Positions 1 to 8,490 of a DNA stretch of 64,000 nt are shown one piece after another. A model generated the notes under the pieces. That model saw only the letters and a program-made list of their open reading frames with translations, was not told where the DNA came from and ran no database searches. How positions within the stretch are numbered: the stretch's first letter is position 1; every line of letters begins with the position of its first letter. This stretch comes from Treponema denticola (lineage in GTDB: Bacteria; Spirochaetota; Spirochaetia; Treponematales; Treponemataceae): NCBI RefSeq assembly GCF_024181405.1, contig NZ_CP051302.1, forward strand, positions 434,001-498,000, given 5' to 3'. The translations under genes were made by a program, and so were the position numbers.

Positions 1-156
1 GTAAAACCTGTGTTGCGTACGGGTGCGTCAAGAAAATATTATGAACTTGTGCCTACCGTAACATTTTTTGTTCAGTGGAATCCGATAGGAGATATAAAGG
101 TTCAGACAAAAAAAGAAGACAATGTTTTTTCGGTAACAAGCGGCGAAATAAAGTAA
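1..156 (+). CDS. C-terminal end of an unidentified protein (partial)
   Basis: An open frame enters from the left edge and ends at the TAA at 154-156, giving about 51 residues. The fragment has alternating hydrophobic and polar residues and ends in a short charged tail (SGEIK). I do not recognise a family, and no start, signal or domain can be judged from this piece. A promoter for tex lies about 30 bases after its stop, so it probably belongs to a separate upstream transcript. Confidence 0.55.
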   Translation, partial: VKPVLRTGASRKYYELVPTVTFFVQWNPIGDIKVQTKKEDNVFSVTSGEIK

Positions 157-188
157 ATGGCTTAAATCCGATACCTGATTTTAAGCCC

Positions 189-217
189 TTGATTTTCTTT
201 TTTTTATGGTATATACT
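189..217 (+). promoter_or_regulatory. Promoter of tex, placed for a leaderless transcript
   Basis: TTGATT (189-194), a 17-bp spacer, then TATACT (212-217). Only 9 nt separate the -10 box from the ATG at 227, so the predicted +1 falls within about 3 nt of the start codon. There is no Shine-Dalgarno sequence. An in-frame ATG at 206 would lie inside the promoter and is rejected as the start. Confidence 0.6.
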
Positions 218-226
218 CACAGCATT

Positions 227-2680
227 ATGGAATTTACAAATGAATTTATCGAAGGCCTCAGTGTAAACGAGGCCGATATTATGAAGAAGATTGCAGAAGA
301 ACTTAACATAAAAGTTGCTCAAGTCTCTGCAGTTATAAGTTTGGTCAATGAGGGATGCACCATCCCCTTTATTTCCCGTTATCGAAAAGAAATGCACGGC
401 TCTCTTGATGAAGTTCAAGTCAGAGATTCGGACCGCCTGTTTAAATCTTATACAAATTTGGAAACCCGCCGCCTCGAAATTGTGCGGGGTATTTTTGCTG
501 CCGGAAAATTAACTGATTCTCTTTATGAAAATATAATGAAGGCCGGAACTCTTACCGAGCTTGAAGACATTTGGCTTCCCTTTAAAAAGAAAAAGAAGAC
601 CCGTGGTATGCTTGCTGTTGAAAGAGGCCTGCAGGCTTTAGCCGATTTGATGAAAGAGCTTGAAGCCGCTCCCCTTGAAGAAAAGGCTAAAGAATTTATT
701 GTAACCGATGCCGAAACTGAAGAGCTAAATGTTCCCACAGTCGAGGATGCCCTCCAAGGTGCGGCCGATATAATTGCCGAAGAAATTTCTCAAGATACCG
801 AAAACCGCAAAGCCGTTCATGATTATTTTATAAAAACCGGAAAGTTTGAGGTCAAGGGACTCGGCGATGAGGAGGCTGCAAAGACTTCAGTTTATCAGAT
901 GTACTGGGACTATTCCGAAAACTTAAACGAAATAAAACCCCACCGCGTGCTTGCGATTAACCGAGGAGAAAGGGAAGGGGTTTTGGAAGTAAAAATAGAT
1001 GTAAGCATCGAAGATGCAATTTCTCTTTTGCAAAATAAGTATACACTAAATAACGACTACCATAAGGAAGCTATAGCCGACGGACTTGTTCGTTTGCTTG
1101 CTCCTGCCGTTTTACGCGAAATCAGAAGCGACCTTGCCGACACGGCTGACGAGCACGGTATAAATATTTTCAGCGAAAACTTAAAGCATCTTTTGATGAC
1201 CCGGCCCATCAAGGGTACAAGGGTTTTAGGAGTTGACCCCGGTATAAGAACGGGAACTAAATGTGCCGCTCTCGATGAAACAGGAAAATACCTAGGCTCT
1301 TTTGTGATTTATCAGCATAAGGCCGAAGAAGCAAAATTCTTGGTATTGGAAGCCGTAAAAAAATACAATGTTCAGCTGATCGCTGTCGGGAACGGTACGG
1401 GCTCCCACGAGGTTCAGGAAATAGTTTCCGCCGTTATAAAAGAATCTTGTCCCGATGTATTGTTTACGGTAGTCGATGAAGACGGAGCTTCAGTTTATTC
1501 TGCAGGCGATGTCGCTCGCGAAGAATTCCCCGATTTGGATTTAACGATAAGAGGGGCGATTTCTATCGGAAGAAGATTGCAGGACCCTCTTGCAGAGCTT
1601 GTAAAGATTGATCCAAAATCCATAGGTGTCGGTTTATACCAGCACGACTTAAACCAAAAAAAATTAAGCGAAGAGCTTGATGCTGTTGTAGGTTCCGTAG
1701 TAAATAATGTAGGCGTAAACTTAAACACTGCAAGTGCCTCTTTGTTAAAATACGTTTCGGGTGTAAGCTCCTCTCTTGCAAAAAAAATTGTAGCCCGCCG
1801 TGAAGCCGAAGGGATTTTTACCGACAGGGAGCAATTAAAAAAAGTGAGCGGAATGGGGCCTAAGTCCTTTGAGCAGTGTGCCGGCTTTTTAAAAATCCCC
1901 GAAAGCTCGAACCCCTTGGACAATTCTTGGGTTCATCCCGAAAACTATGAAACCGGAAAAATCATTTACGATGTAATTCATAAAAATGAAGAAGTCTCAG
2001 GCGAACTCCGAAGCGAAATAAAAACCAAGTACAATATCGGAGATCAAACCATAAACGATATTATCGAAGAATTAAAAAAGCCTAACCGTGATCCGCGCGA
2101 AGATTGTCCTAAGCCCATCATGCAGCAAGGTGTTCTTCAATTTGAAGACCTAAAAGTCGGAATGACCGTAAAGGGAAAAATCAAAAATGTAGTAGACTTC
2201 GGAGCCTTTGTCGATTTGGGAATTAAAGAAACGGCTCTTTTACATATCTCGGAGATGAGCGATTCTTTTATCTCGGATCCGCTTGAGGCCGTAAAGGTAG
2301 GCGACATTGTAGAGTGTAAAATCATTTCACTTGACGAAGACCGCCGCCGAATTTCTTTAAGCCGAAAAACGGGAGAAGGCGGTGCCGATGGCAAAGCCCG
2401 GGGTGCATCCCGTCTTACCGCAAAGCAAAAGGCTGAGGTAAAAAAACTTGTAGTCAAAACCAAGGACGGCAAAACGCTTACGGTTAAAACCGCTGCAGGA
2501 TCTCCGACGGTACAGGGAGGCAAGGAGCTTTCCGAAAGAGGAGAAAGAAGCCCCGCTGCAAGAGGAGAAAGATCTCCTGCACATCGAGGCGATAGAAAGG
2601 TGGGTGAACCCCGCTCCCGCAAAGATGATGACGGTACAAAGTACAATCCCTTTGCAATATTATTGCAGGGCAAAAAGTAA
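227..2680 (+). CDS. tex: Tex family RNA-binding transcription accessory protein
   Basis: This 817-residue protein has the full Tex layout: a helical N-terminal region, a YqgF/RNase H-like domain beginning near residue 335 (GVDPGIRTG), a helix-hairpin-helix region around 495-560 (NLNTASASLL, then VSGMGPKSF), and an S1 RNA-binding domain at about 644-716 (VGMTVKGKIKNVVDFGAFVD). Tex proteins bind nucleic acid and act in transcription and stress tolerance; the exact activity is poorly defined. After S1 comes an unusual basic, low-complexity tail of about 100 residues with repeats of the type RGERSPA, possibly an extra nucleic-acid-binding arm. The start at 227 is chosen because a good promoter lies immediately upstream; there is no ribosome binding site. 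The gene ends in a strong terminator. Confidence 0.93.
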   Translation: MEFTNEFIEGLSVNEADIMKKIAEELNIKVAQVSAVISLVNEGCTIPFISRYRKEMHGSLDEVQVRDSDRLFKSYTNLETRRLEIVRGIFAAGKLTDSLYENIMKAGTLTELEDIWLPFKKKKKTRGMLAVERGLQALADLMKELEAAPLEEKAKEFIVTDAETEELNVPTVEDALQGAADIIAEEISQDTENRKAVHDYFIKTGKFEVKGLGDEEAAKTSVYQMYWDYSENLNEIKPHRVLAINRGEREGVLEVKIDVSIEDAISLLQNKYTLNNDYHKEAIADGLVRLLAPAVLREIRSDLADTADEHGINIFSENLKHLLMTRPIKGTRVLGVDPGIRTGTKCAALDETGKYLGSFVIYQHKAEEAKFLVLEAVKKYNVQLIAVGNGTGSHEVQEIVSAVIKESCPDVLFTVVDEDGASVYSAGDVAREEFPDLDLTIRGAISIGRRLQDPLAELVKIDPKSIGVGLYQHDLNQKKLSEELDAVVGSVVNNVGVNLNTASASLLKYVSGVSSSLAKKIVARREAEGIFTDREQLKKVSGMGPKSFEQCAGFLKIPESSNPLDNSWVHPENYETGKIIYDVIHKNEEVSGELRSEIKTKYNIGDQTINDIIEELKKPNRDPREDCPKPIMQQGVLQFEDLKVGMTVKGKIKNVVDFGAFVDLGIKETALLHISEMSDSFISDPLEAVKVGDIVECKIISLDEDRRRISLSRKTGEGGADGKARGASRLTAKQKAEVKKLVVKTKDGKTLTVKTAAGSPTVQGGKELSERGERSPAARGERSPAHRGDRKVGEPRSRKDDDGTKYNPFAILLQGKK

Positions 2681-2729
2681 ATCAAAAAGCCGCCAAGCGC
2701 AATTTGCTTAGGCGGTTTTTTGATTTAAC
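2681..2729. terminator. Bidirectional intrinsic terminator between tex and the bacteriohemerythrin gene
   Basis: An inverted repeat pairs an arm around GCCGCCAAGC with GCTTAGGCGG, flanked by A-rich sequence on the left and a T-tract on the right. It can therefore serve both convergent genes. Confidence 0.85.
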
Positions 2730-2760
2730 CTCAAAGGCTTCAAAGAAAGATTAAAACGGT

Positions 2761-3174
2761 TTACTTTTTATTTGCAAAATAGAATTTTGCCCATTCTTTA
2801 TCCGAAATTAAGATATGATTAAAAAGCCAATCCCTTAAAAAACGCACAAAGGTGTTTGCAACGAATTGTTTTCCGTTTTGATAATCTCTTACGGAATGCA
2901 GTATCTCCCGTACAAAATCTTCATGATGTTGTTTATGTTCCTGTATGTTAGGATAATTAATTTCGGCCATCAGTTTTTCTTCATCCTTAAAATGAATCAT
3001 TACGTAATCGACAAGGTCCTTCATCACATTGCGGAACGTTTCGTCTAAAGCTCCTTTTTCGCCTAAACACGCACGGTATAAATTATTTATAAGCTCAACT
3101 AAATGCCTATGCTGTTTATCTACATGCTCTACTCCTAAATCATAACTTGCATCCCATGAAACAAAATCATCCAT
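2761..3174 (-). CDS. Bacteriohemerythrin (single-domain, di-iron O2-binding)
   Basis: A 137-residue single-domain hemerythrin. The iron-ligand pattern is present in order: an early His in the GVEH segment, D-K-Q-H-x-x-L, H-F-x-x-E-E-x-L-M and H-x-x-x-H-x-x-F. Bacteriohemerythrins reversibly bind O2 at a carboxylate-bridged di-iron centre and are used for oxygen sensing, storage or delivery. No fused signalling domain is present, so soluble cytoplasmic O2 binding is the best guess. The ATG at 3174 is chosen because GAGGTGG lies just upstream; a longer TTG-initiated frame would overlap that ribosome binding site. It is transcribed alone and converges on tex. Together with the rubredoxin and flavodiiron protein in this window it fits microaerobic stress handling in an anaerobe. 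Confidence 0.88.
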   Translation of the reverse strand: MDDFVSWDASYDLGVEHVDKQHRHLVELINNLYRACLGEKGALDETFRNVMKDLVDYVMIHFKDEEKLMAEINYPNIQEHKQHHEDFVREILHSVRDYQNGKQFVANTFVRFLRDWLFNHILISDKEWAKFYFANKK

Positions 3175-3230
3175 AAAAAACCACCTCAAGAAAAATTATC
3201 GTCATTATATCTTTATAAGTAAAATTTAAA

Positions 3231-4328
3231 TTACTTTATTGTACGGCTTGCCCTTAAGTTTAACCATTTTTCAAAGGCCTTTATTGTGTTGACTCGGTCC
3301 TGCCTGCCTAAATCTCTTGAAGATCCGAGTAAGAGGCTTGCAAAAATGTCGTTTCCTCTTATGTCTCCGAAGCCGGTTAAACTTTCCTCTGATTGAATAA
3401 AAAAACAAATAGGAAAAAGGGCGATGTTTTCCGAAAACTTTAAATCTTTTTCGTTTAAAACAGTGTATGTACCTTCCTTTAAGCCATGAGGAAGAGGAGA
3501 GCCTTCGGAAATTATAAAAAAAGCACCCGAAAAGGCATTCGGATTTTTGTTATAGTAGTCTAAAAGGTCTTGAACTTGATCTCCTTCTCCTATTAAAAAG
3601 AGTTCCGTATCCCAAAAAAATCGAATAAGAGAGGATAGACTTGTACCTAAGTTTTCATTATCGGCGTTTTTTGATGCCTCTGCTGTCTTTGTATTAAACA
3701 CGGAATCAAAAACGGAAAAAAAGATTTCGGAATTTTTCAGCTTGTATTTATATCCCGTCTTTTTAGGAAGGGATAGGCTTGCAATCTTATACCCTTCATT
3801 TAAAAGATAGCGGTCGAAGGTTCCGGCATCTTCATTTGGAAATGGCGGAACTATTATAATTGCTTCTCTTTCGTTCCGGCAAGTTTCCGGTTTATAGTAA
3901 ACTCCGGCCGTTTTTTCTTTTTCATCGGCAATAAAAGAAACCCTCTCTTTTTCGGCAAGAGATGTAAAAACGGGATATTCTCTTTCAGGCGAAAAATAAA
4001 AAGCTGCAAAAAAAGCTCCGCTCAGCAGGATAAGGACGAAAATTCTTAACAAAATCGAAGGAATTGTGTAAAAATTATTAGGAACTTGCCTTAAAAACAT
4101 TACAAATCTTGAAAATTCTGTTATAATACAGATTATTACTATCAGTGCTGTGGGGATTAGCGAAAAGATTAGACCTTGGCCGATGATTGAAAGAATTAAG
4201 ACGATTAAAGAGGCAAGGGGTAAAAGCGGAATTGCGTCAGCTGTTTTAAGAGCTTTTGAGAACGGACGAATTAAGGGTAAAATCAACAAAATTAAAACAA
4301 GTATTTCGCTGACAAAAAAATCAGACAT
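3231..4328 (-). CDS. Membrane protein of unknown function with a large soluble domain
   Basis: A 365-residue protein whose first ~120 residues hold about four hydrophobic segments (for example LVLILLILPLI, ASLIVLILSII and IFVLILLSGAFFAAF). A soluble domain of about 240 residues follows. This has an alternating strand/helix look, with pieces such as EAIIIVPPFP and ELFLIGEGDQV that recall an alpha/beta-hydrolase fold, but no G-x-S-x-G nucleophile elbow is visible, so enzymatic function is not claimed. The start at 4328 has TGAGGA about 5 bases upstream. It is divergent from the Lon-family gene, with only about 34 bases between the start codons, so the two promoters must overlap or lie inside the genes. 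Confidence 0.7.
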   Translation of the reverse strand: MSDFFVSEILVLILLILPLIRPFSKALKTADAIPLLPLASLIVLILSIIGQGLIFSLIPTALIVIICIITEFSRFVMFLRQVPNNFYTIPSILLRIFVLILLSGAFFAAFYFSPEREYPVFTSLAEKERVSFIADEKEKTAGVYYKPETCRNEREAIIIVPPFPNEDAGTFDRYLLNEGYKIASLSLPKKTGYKYKLKNSEIFFSVFDSVFNTKTAEASKNADNENLGTSLSSLIRFFWDTELFLIGEGDQVQDLLDYYNKNPNAFSGAFFIISEGSPLPHGLKEGTYTVLNEKDLKFSENIALFPICFFIQSEESLTGFGDIRGNDIFASLLLGSSRDLGRQDRVNTIKAFEKWLNLRASRTIK

Positions 4329-4362
4329 AGAATCCTCACAAGTACGATTTTAAGGAGCTTAC

Positions 4363-6768
4363 ATGACAGACGGTGCTGCAGAAAAATTAAACCTTGATGA
4401 ACTGGAATTTTCTTTTCCCGAATCCAAGATTCGGGAATTAAAAAATAACGGAGCCGATTCAACCATAGTAGGTCAAGACCGTGCTCTTAAGGCTATTGAA
4501 CTGGGCCTCGGTATCGAGGGTGAAGGCTATAACATTTTTGTTATGGGTGCACCCGGAACAGGCCGAAGAACCGTTATATCATCTCTCTTGCAGAATTATA
4601 AACCAAATTTTGCAAAACTTCAAGATATAGCCTATGCTTACAACTTTAGCCGCCCGATTGAACCCATAGCCCTTTTTTTCCCTGCCGGTGAAGGAAGGCT
4701 TTTCCGCAAAAAGATAAAAAAAGCCGTAGGGCATATTCATACACAGACTCTGGCCCTTTTAAAGTCGGAGGGCTTTTTAGCCGAGCAGAAAAAAATTGTT
4801 ACTAAAACCGACAATGAAGAAAATCTTCTTTTGATGGAATTTGAATCCAAGATGCTTCATGCCGGTTTTAAGGTATTGCAGATAAAGGATGAAAACAACC
4901 AATCATTGGATTTAATTCCTATCATAAAGGGAAAGGAAATATCCTTTAGCGAGCTTCAATCCAAGGCTGCCCGGAAAAAATTCAGTGAACAAGAACTCGC
5001 AGCCTTACGAGAAAAATACTATGCATCTCTCGATGAAATGTCCGAGCTTTTTTCTATTTTGCGGGATAAAAGAATTGAAATGGATGAAAAACTGATAAAG
5101 CATCAAAAAGATTCCGTTATGCCGATAATTAAAGAAGCCCTCGATCCTTTAAGAAAGCTGGTAGATTCCTATACAGCAAAATCCGATAACCCGAAACAAA
5201 TTGAAGATAATAAAACGATTCTTTTATTCTTAAAAAAGGCCGAAGAAGATCTAATCAGCAGAATGAATATCTATAGTTCAGAATTTAAATCTTCGAGAAT
5301 AAAGAAAAATTTTTTCGGGCGCTATCTTATCAATCTTATTTGCGAAAACAATAAGGATAAAAATTATGTAATAAATGAAAACCTGCCGAGTTTTACAAAT
5401 TTGTTCGGCACGATCGAATCTCATTCCGATTCGGATGCTCCCGAAATTAACGGACACCTACGCATAAGAGAGGGGGCAGTCCACAGAGCCTTCGGCGGGT
5501 ATCTTATAGTGCGTTTACACGATTTACTTGAAGAGGACGATTCGTGGTCTTATTTAAAAAGAGTTTTGCAGTCGGGAAAAATCGAAGTGCAGATACCTCC
5601 TTCCGGGAACCATAGTCCTAGTGTTTTTAAGCCCGAAGCTCTTCCTGCAAATTTTAAGATAATCATAATCGGAGGAGAATACACCTACGATATTCTTTAT
5701 CAGGAAGATCCGGACTTTTATAAACTCTTTAAAGTTTGTGCGGAATTCGATTCGGTTATGCAAAAAAACGATAAAAATATAGCTTCCCTGATTCATTTGA
5801 CCGAGTATCTTTGTAAAGAAAAAAAAGCTCTTAACTTCGATGATTCGGGATACAGCCGCTTAATTTCCTATGCTTCGGAGCTTGCCGGTTCCCGCCATCT
5901 GCTTACGGCTCAATTTACTAAAATTTCCGACCTTATCATCGAAGCCGATTTTAATGCAAAACAGCAAAAAAAGGATACCATTTGTGCAGCCGTATTAAAC
6001 GGCACAATCGAAAAAAGACGTTATCTTCATTCGCTGCCTGAAGAAAAATTTGCCGAGATGGTTCATTTGGGAGAAATACTGATAGATGTATCGGGCAGAA
6101 AACTTGCAAAAATAAACGGCCTCGCTGTAGAGGAACGGGGTTATCATTCCTTCGGTGTACCGGTTTCTGTTACGGCCCAAGCTTCGCCAGGTACAGGCGG
6201 AATTATAAATATAGAAAGAGAAGCCGGCCTTTCGGGCGAAATCTACGATAAGGCACACCTTATAATAACCTCTCTTTTACGGGAAAAATTTTCGAAGGAT
6301 ATTCCTCTTTCAATTTCTGCAAGTATTTGTTTTGAGCAGTCCTACAGCTACATTGACGGAGACTCCGCTTCCTGTGCCGAATTCTTGGCCCTTATTTCTG
6401 CAATAGGCGGTTTTGAAATGAGGCAGGATATAGCCGTTACGGGAAGTTTAAACCAGCACGGTATGGTGCAGCCTGTCGGCGGCATAACCGAAAAGATAGA
6501 AGGCTTTTTTAATACGTGTAAAATACTGGGCTTTACCGGAACTCAGGGCGTTATGATTCCGGTCAGCAATAAAAACAATTTGTTTTTATCTAAGGAGGTT
6601 AAGAAAGCCGTAAATGAAGGTAAGTTTAATATTTGGACAATCAAGACTATAGGTGAGGGTATAAAACTTTTATCGGGTCTTCAAGAAGAAGTTTACACAT
6701 GGATGATTTCTCAAAGACTTGAAGAGTTTTACAAAAAGGTTAACGAGATTTCTTTGAGGAAAGATTAA
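4363..6768 (+). CDS. Lon-family ATP-dependent protease (LonB/LonC-like, AAA_32 type)
   Basis: An 801-residue protein. The ATPase part carries a Walker A motif GAPGTGRRT near residues 62-70. A long charged, probably coiled-coil insertion follows (about 120-300). The C-terminal proteolytic domain carries the Ser-Lys dyad: Ser668 in DGDSA and Lys711 in GGITEK. The 43-residue spacing is the same as in E. coli Lon. It lacks the Lon N-terminal substrate domain, which places it among the shorter Lon-related proteases. AAGGAG precedes the ATG. The gene is followed after one base by xseA, so the two are probably co-transcribed. Its role is likely degradation of damaged or regulatory proteins; its substrates cannot be read from sequence. 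Confidence 0.9.
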   Translation: MTDGAAEKLNLDELEFSFPESKIRELKNNGADSTIVGQDRALKAIELGLGIEGEGYNIFVMGAPGTGRRTVISSLLQNYKPNFAKLQDIAYAYNFSRPIEPIALFFPAGEGRLFRKKIKKAVGHIHTQTLALLKSEGFLAEQKKIVTKTDNEENLLLMEFESKMLHAGFKVLQIKDENNQSLDLIPIIKGKEISFSELQSKAARKKFSEQELAALREKYYASLDEMSELFSILRDKRIEMDEKLIKHQKDSVMPIIKEALDPLRKLVDSYTAKSDNPKQIEDNKTILLFLKKAEEDLISRMNIYSSEFKSSRIKKNFFGRYLINLICENNKDKNYVINENLPSFTNLFGTIESHSDSDAPEINGHLRIREGAVHRAFGGYLIVRLHDLLEEDDSWSYLKRVLQSGKIEVQIPPSGNHSPSVFKPEALPANFKIIIIGGEYTYDILYQEDPDFYKLFKVCAEFDSVMQKNDKNIASLIHLTEYLCKEKKALNFDDSGYSRLISYASELAGSRHLLTAQFTKISDLIIEADFNAKQQKKDTICAAVLNGTIEKRRYLHSLPEEKFAEMVHLGEILIDVSGRKLAKINGLAVEERGYHSFGVPVSVTAQASPGTGGIINIEREAGLSGEIYDKAHLIITSLLREKFSKDIPLSISASICFEQSYSYIDGDSASCAEFLALISAIGGFEMRQDIAVTGSLNQHGMVQPVGGITEKIEGFFNTCKILGFTGTQGVMIPVSNKNNLFLSKEVKKAVNEGKFNIWTIKTIGEGIKLLSGLQEEVYTWMISQRLEEFYKKVNEISLRKD

Positions 6769-6769
6769 G

Positions 6770-7966
6770 ATGGCACAAACTTATTCCGTTTATGAAATTA
6801 CTTTACAGATAAAAGAGCTTTTGGAATCAGGCTTCGGATATGTCTCGATTGAAGGAGAAATTTCCAACTTCCGTCCTTCGGCCGCGGGACATCTTTATTT
6901 TACTTTAAAAGATGAAAAGGCCTCGATTCAAGCTGTAATGTTTAAGGGAAAGACCCGCTCTTTAAGCTTTGTGCCCAAGGACGGGATGACCGTAAAAGCT
7001 GAAGGGGCAATTTCGGTATATGAGCAGCGCGGTTCCTATCAGATTATAATAGAAGAGATGAGCCTTGCAGGCGAGGGAAATATCTTAAAAATGCTGGAAG
7101 AACGCAAGAAAAAACTTGCCGCAGAGGGGCTTTTTGATTCTGAAAGAAAGAAACCTTTGCCTTATTTTCCGAAACGAATTGCCGTAATTACAAGTCCCAC
7201 GGGAGCTGCCGTTCGGGATATTATAAATGTAGTAAAAAGACGGAACGAAAAAATAGGCATAGTTGTTCTTCCTGCAATCGTTCAGGGGGAAGAGGCTGCA
7301 CCTGTCTTAATCAGACAGTTAAAAATTGCCGACGAAAAAAACTTAGGCGACCTTATCATAATAGGAAGGGGAGGCGGCTCTTTGGAAGACCTCCTTCCAT
7401 TTTCGGATGAAGATCTTGTCAGGGCAATAGCTGCCTGCAAAACTCCTGTGATTTCGGCTGTAGGCCACGAAATAGATTGGGCTCTCTCCGATTTTGCAGC
7501 CGACATGAGGGCTCCCACCCCATCCGCCGCTGCAGAGCTGGCCGCTCCAATCTTAAACGATATTATGTACTCCATAGCCGTAAATCGGGAAGACCTTACA
7601 CAAAATATTGAAAACCGCATCGAAAAAATAAGGCTCATGTTAAATAATTTTAAGCCCGATTCCTTGGAACTGCGCTTTAGAAACATTCAGCAGCCCCTTC
7701 TTGCAAGATTCGACAATGCAAAGGAAGAAATCCTATCCGGTATGCAGGAGCGATGTAAGGATCTTAGGCAAAGACTTTTAGTTTTAAACAAGATTTTGGA
7801 AGGGGCAAACCCTCAGGGTATTTTGGATAGGGGATACTCCATTGTCCGCAATGCCCAAACAGGTAAAACTATCCGCTCCTTTTCCCAAGTTAAAGAAGGA
7901 GAGACTCTGTTAATTCAGCCTTCAAAGGGAACTATAGAGGCTGAGGTAAAAAGGGCAAGCGGTTAA
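6770..7966 (+). CDS. xseA: Exodeoxyribonuclease VII large subunit
   Basis: 398 residues with an N-terminal OB-fold (VSIEGEISNFRPSAAGHLYF), the catalytic core motif around SPTGAAVRDI, and the glycine-rich GRGGGSLEDLLPFSDE characteristic of XseA. The enzyme, with the small subunit XseB, degrades single-stranded DNA and acts in repair. The ATG lies one base after the stop of the upstream protease gene, so translation is probably coupled. No xseB-like small ORF follows directly; the next gene is a membrane protein on its own ribosome binding site, so the partner, if present, lies outside this window. Confidence 0.95.
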   Translation: MAQTYSVYEITLQIKELLESGFGYVSIEGEISNFRPSAAGHLYFTLKDEKASIQAVMFKGKTRSLSFVPKDGMTVKAEGAISVYEQRGSYQIIIEEMSLAGEGNILKMLEERKKKLAAEGLFDSERKKPLPYFPKRIAVITSPTGAAVRDIINVVKRRNEKIGIVVLPAIVQGEEAAPVLIRQLKIADEKNLGDLIIIGRGGGSLEDLLPFSDEDLVRAIAACKTPVISAVGHEIDWALSDFAADMRAPTPSAAAELAAPILNDIMYSIAVNREDLTQNIENRIEKIRLMLNNFKPDSLELRFRNIQQPLLARFDNAKEEILSGMQERCKDLRQRLLVLNKILEGANPQGILDRGYSIVRNAQTGKTIRSFSQVKEGETLLIQPSKGTIEAEVKRASG

Positions 7967-8061
7967 AATCGGATTTTGCTCTATAGCAAGCAGCCCCTTA
8001 TTCCGATACAATAAGAAGGACTGTTTTACAGATCCTATTTTTTACTTTATGGGAGGTTCTT

Positions 8062-8490
8062 ATGAAAAGAACTGTAGGTCTTGTTGTGCTTCAGATTGCT
8101 TTGGCTTTCTTTTTGATTGTTGCAGGTGTTTTAGGTTTAATCCGCTCAACTGCAGGAGAATTAGGCCAGACTATTGCTCTTTTGGATGCCGTCTTTAGAA
8201 GCCAGACAATAACAACGATTATTATAATCACATTGGCTGTAGCCGAACTTATTGCCGGCGTATTTTTGATTGTAGAGTTTTTTTCCAGAGAGATTCGTTT
8301 AACCAATGTAATTTTGCTTGTTTTTATGATCTTATGGATTGTAAATATTGTCTTAATCGATATTATCGGCCCTATCAACGGCAATATCTTTACAAGCACA
8401 ATGTCCGTGTTAAATTATCTTTCTCAGCTTTCAAGACACTTGATGATTTTGGGTGCAATAATAGCCGTAAAATATAAGAGCCGGGTTTAA
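8062..8490 (+). CDS. Small four-helix membrane protein, unknown function
   Basis: 142 residues with about four predicted transmembrane helices: VVLQIALAFFLIVAGVLGL, TITTIIIITLAVAELIAGVFL, VILLVFMILWIVNIVLI, and a last one near LMILGAIIAV. No catalytic or transport motif is visible. GGGAGG lies 7-8 bases before the ATG. The TAA stop (8488-8490) overlaps the stop of the convergent TRAP permease gene in a shared TTAA, with no terminator between them. Confidence 0.7.
   Translation: MKRTVGLVVLQIALAFFLIVAGVLGLIRSTAGELGQTIALLDAVFRSQTITTIIIITLAVAELIAGVFLIVEFFSREIRLTNVILLVFMILWIVNIVLIDIIGPINGNIFTSTMSVLNYLSQLSRHLMILGAIIAVKYKSRV

Noticed and set aside
206..226. Upstream in-frame ATG for tex
   Set aside because: It lies in the spacer between a good -35 and -10, so it would not be on the transcript.
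7967..8061. Possible xseB small subunit gene after xseA
   Set aside because: The 95-base gap has no reading frame of suitable length.
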